64,000 nt of DNA from Flavobacterium sediminis (lineage in GTDB: Bacteria; Bacteroidota; Bacteroidia; Flavobacteriales; Flavobacteriaceae): the NCBI RefSeq assembly GCF_003148385.1, contig NZ_CP029463.1, forward strand, positions 1,178,001-1,242,000. The letters run 5' to 3'. The notes below the pieces were generated by a model, which was given only the letters and a program-made list of their open reading frames with translations, was not told the DNA's origin and did no database searches. The position numbers and the translations under genes were made by a program. Shown here piece by piece: positions 63,825-64,000 of the stretch; position 1 is the stretch's first letter; each line of letters begins with the position of its first letter.

Positions 63825-64000
63825 TTATTGATGATGAAACAAAACCTTAATTTCCATTTTAGCAAATTGACGGAACATTTCCATAACACCACAGTATTTT
63901 TCAACCGATAAATCGACTGCACGCTGTAATTTAGCTTCGTTTAAATTGCTGCCATAAAAATGATATTCTACGGTCACAGCATCATATACTTTCGGGTGTT
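63825..64000 (-). CDS. OsmC/Ohr-like family protein, C-terminal part only
   Basis: Minus-strand frame reading HPKVYDAVTVEYHFYGSNL...AVDLSVEKYCGVMEMFRQFAKMEIKVLFHHQ (quoted part: VEKYCGVMEMFRQFAKM) and ending at 63825. The pattern of a beta strand, a helix with SxxKYCGV and a final strand matches the C-terminal half of OsmC-family peroxide-related proteins, whose second redox Cys is here in KYCGV. The N-terminal part lies beyond the right edge. Confidence 0.8.
   Translation of the reverse strand, partial: HPKVYDAVTVEYHFYGSNLNEAKLQRAVDLSVEKYCGVMEMFRQFAKMEIKVLFHHQ

Overview
This window looks like a chromosomal segment of a low-GC Flavobacteriaceae member (Flavobacterium- or Myroides-like), with one end of an integrated mobile element at its left edge. 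The taxonomic evidence is type IX secretion (T9SS) C-terminal sorting domains, PorP/SprF and gliding-motility-type proteins, a mevalonate-pathway HMG-CoA reductase next to a GHMP kinase, Bacteroidota-type promoters (-7 box TAnnTTTG, one with a -33 TTTG 19 nt upstream), and a flavobacterial intergenic palindrome of the GTCATTTCGA type. I saw no rRNA, tRNA, CRISPR array or insertion sequence.

Positions 1-5.56 kb are a copper/heavy-metal cassette, visibly richer in G+C than the rest. It holds a multicopper oxidase fused to a CopB-like barrel (5' end outside the window), an MFS transporter, a heavy-metal-binding (lipo)protein, an HMA metallochaperone and an RteC-type conjugative-transposon regulator. 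A 39-bp element, repeated without indels, precedes each of the three internal metal genes. Each copy ends exactly 23 nt before a TTTG of a -7-like box, which suggests a shared operator. The probable element/chromosome junction lies between rteC and surE.

Positions 5.7-10.5 kb: an operon surE - small membrane protein - lpxB - NlpC/P60 lipoprotein - comEC. Positions 10.5-16.4 kb (minus): a peptide-use cluster of DPP-IV-like S9 peptidase, two POT/PTR2 peptide transporters and a periplasmic thioredoxin. Positions 16.5-23.2 kb: a very large PAS/GAF hybrid histidine kinase, HMG-CoA reductase and GHMP kinase. Positions 23.3-32.1 kb (minus): a T9SS-secreted M36 metalloprotease, dGTPase, class Ia ribonucleotide reductase (nrdA, nrdB) and a DUF3109 protein. 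Positions 32.2-33.6 kb: MarC, a small membrane protein and an FAD-dependent oxidoreductase. Positions 33.6-41.5 kb (minus): a unit of a large beta-strand-rich outer-membrane protein, a T9SS type-B surface protein, an enoyl-CoA hydratase and an otherwise easily missed 58-aa membrane protein. Positions 41.7-49.1 kb: housekeeping genes (aspartate kinase, GNAT, FBPase, TerB-like, HupE/UreJ, dCMP deaminase, S41 protease, 2OG oxygenase, QueD/PTPS). Positions 49.1-58.0 kb (minus): a 2015-aa type-B adhesin, a PorP/SprF partner and an OmpA/PD40 protein. Positions 58.2-64 kb: lpxH, MFS, recJ, adenine deaminase, an inverted-repeat element and the end of an osmC-like gene.

Four genes (metal lipoprotein, NlpC/P60 lipoprotein, nrdB, OmpA-like) each lack exactly one base in a short homopolymer. 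Because nrdB should be essential, assembly or sequencing indels are the most economical explanation, and these genes should be read as probably intact in the organism. The two most interesting signals are the triplicated phased element in the copper cassette and the perfect hairpin between the adhesin and its SprF-like partner.
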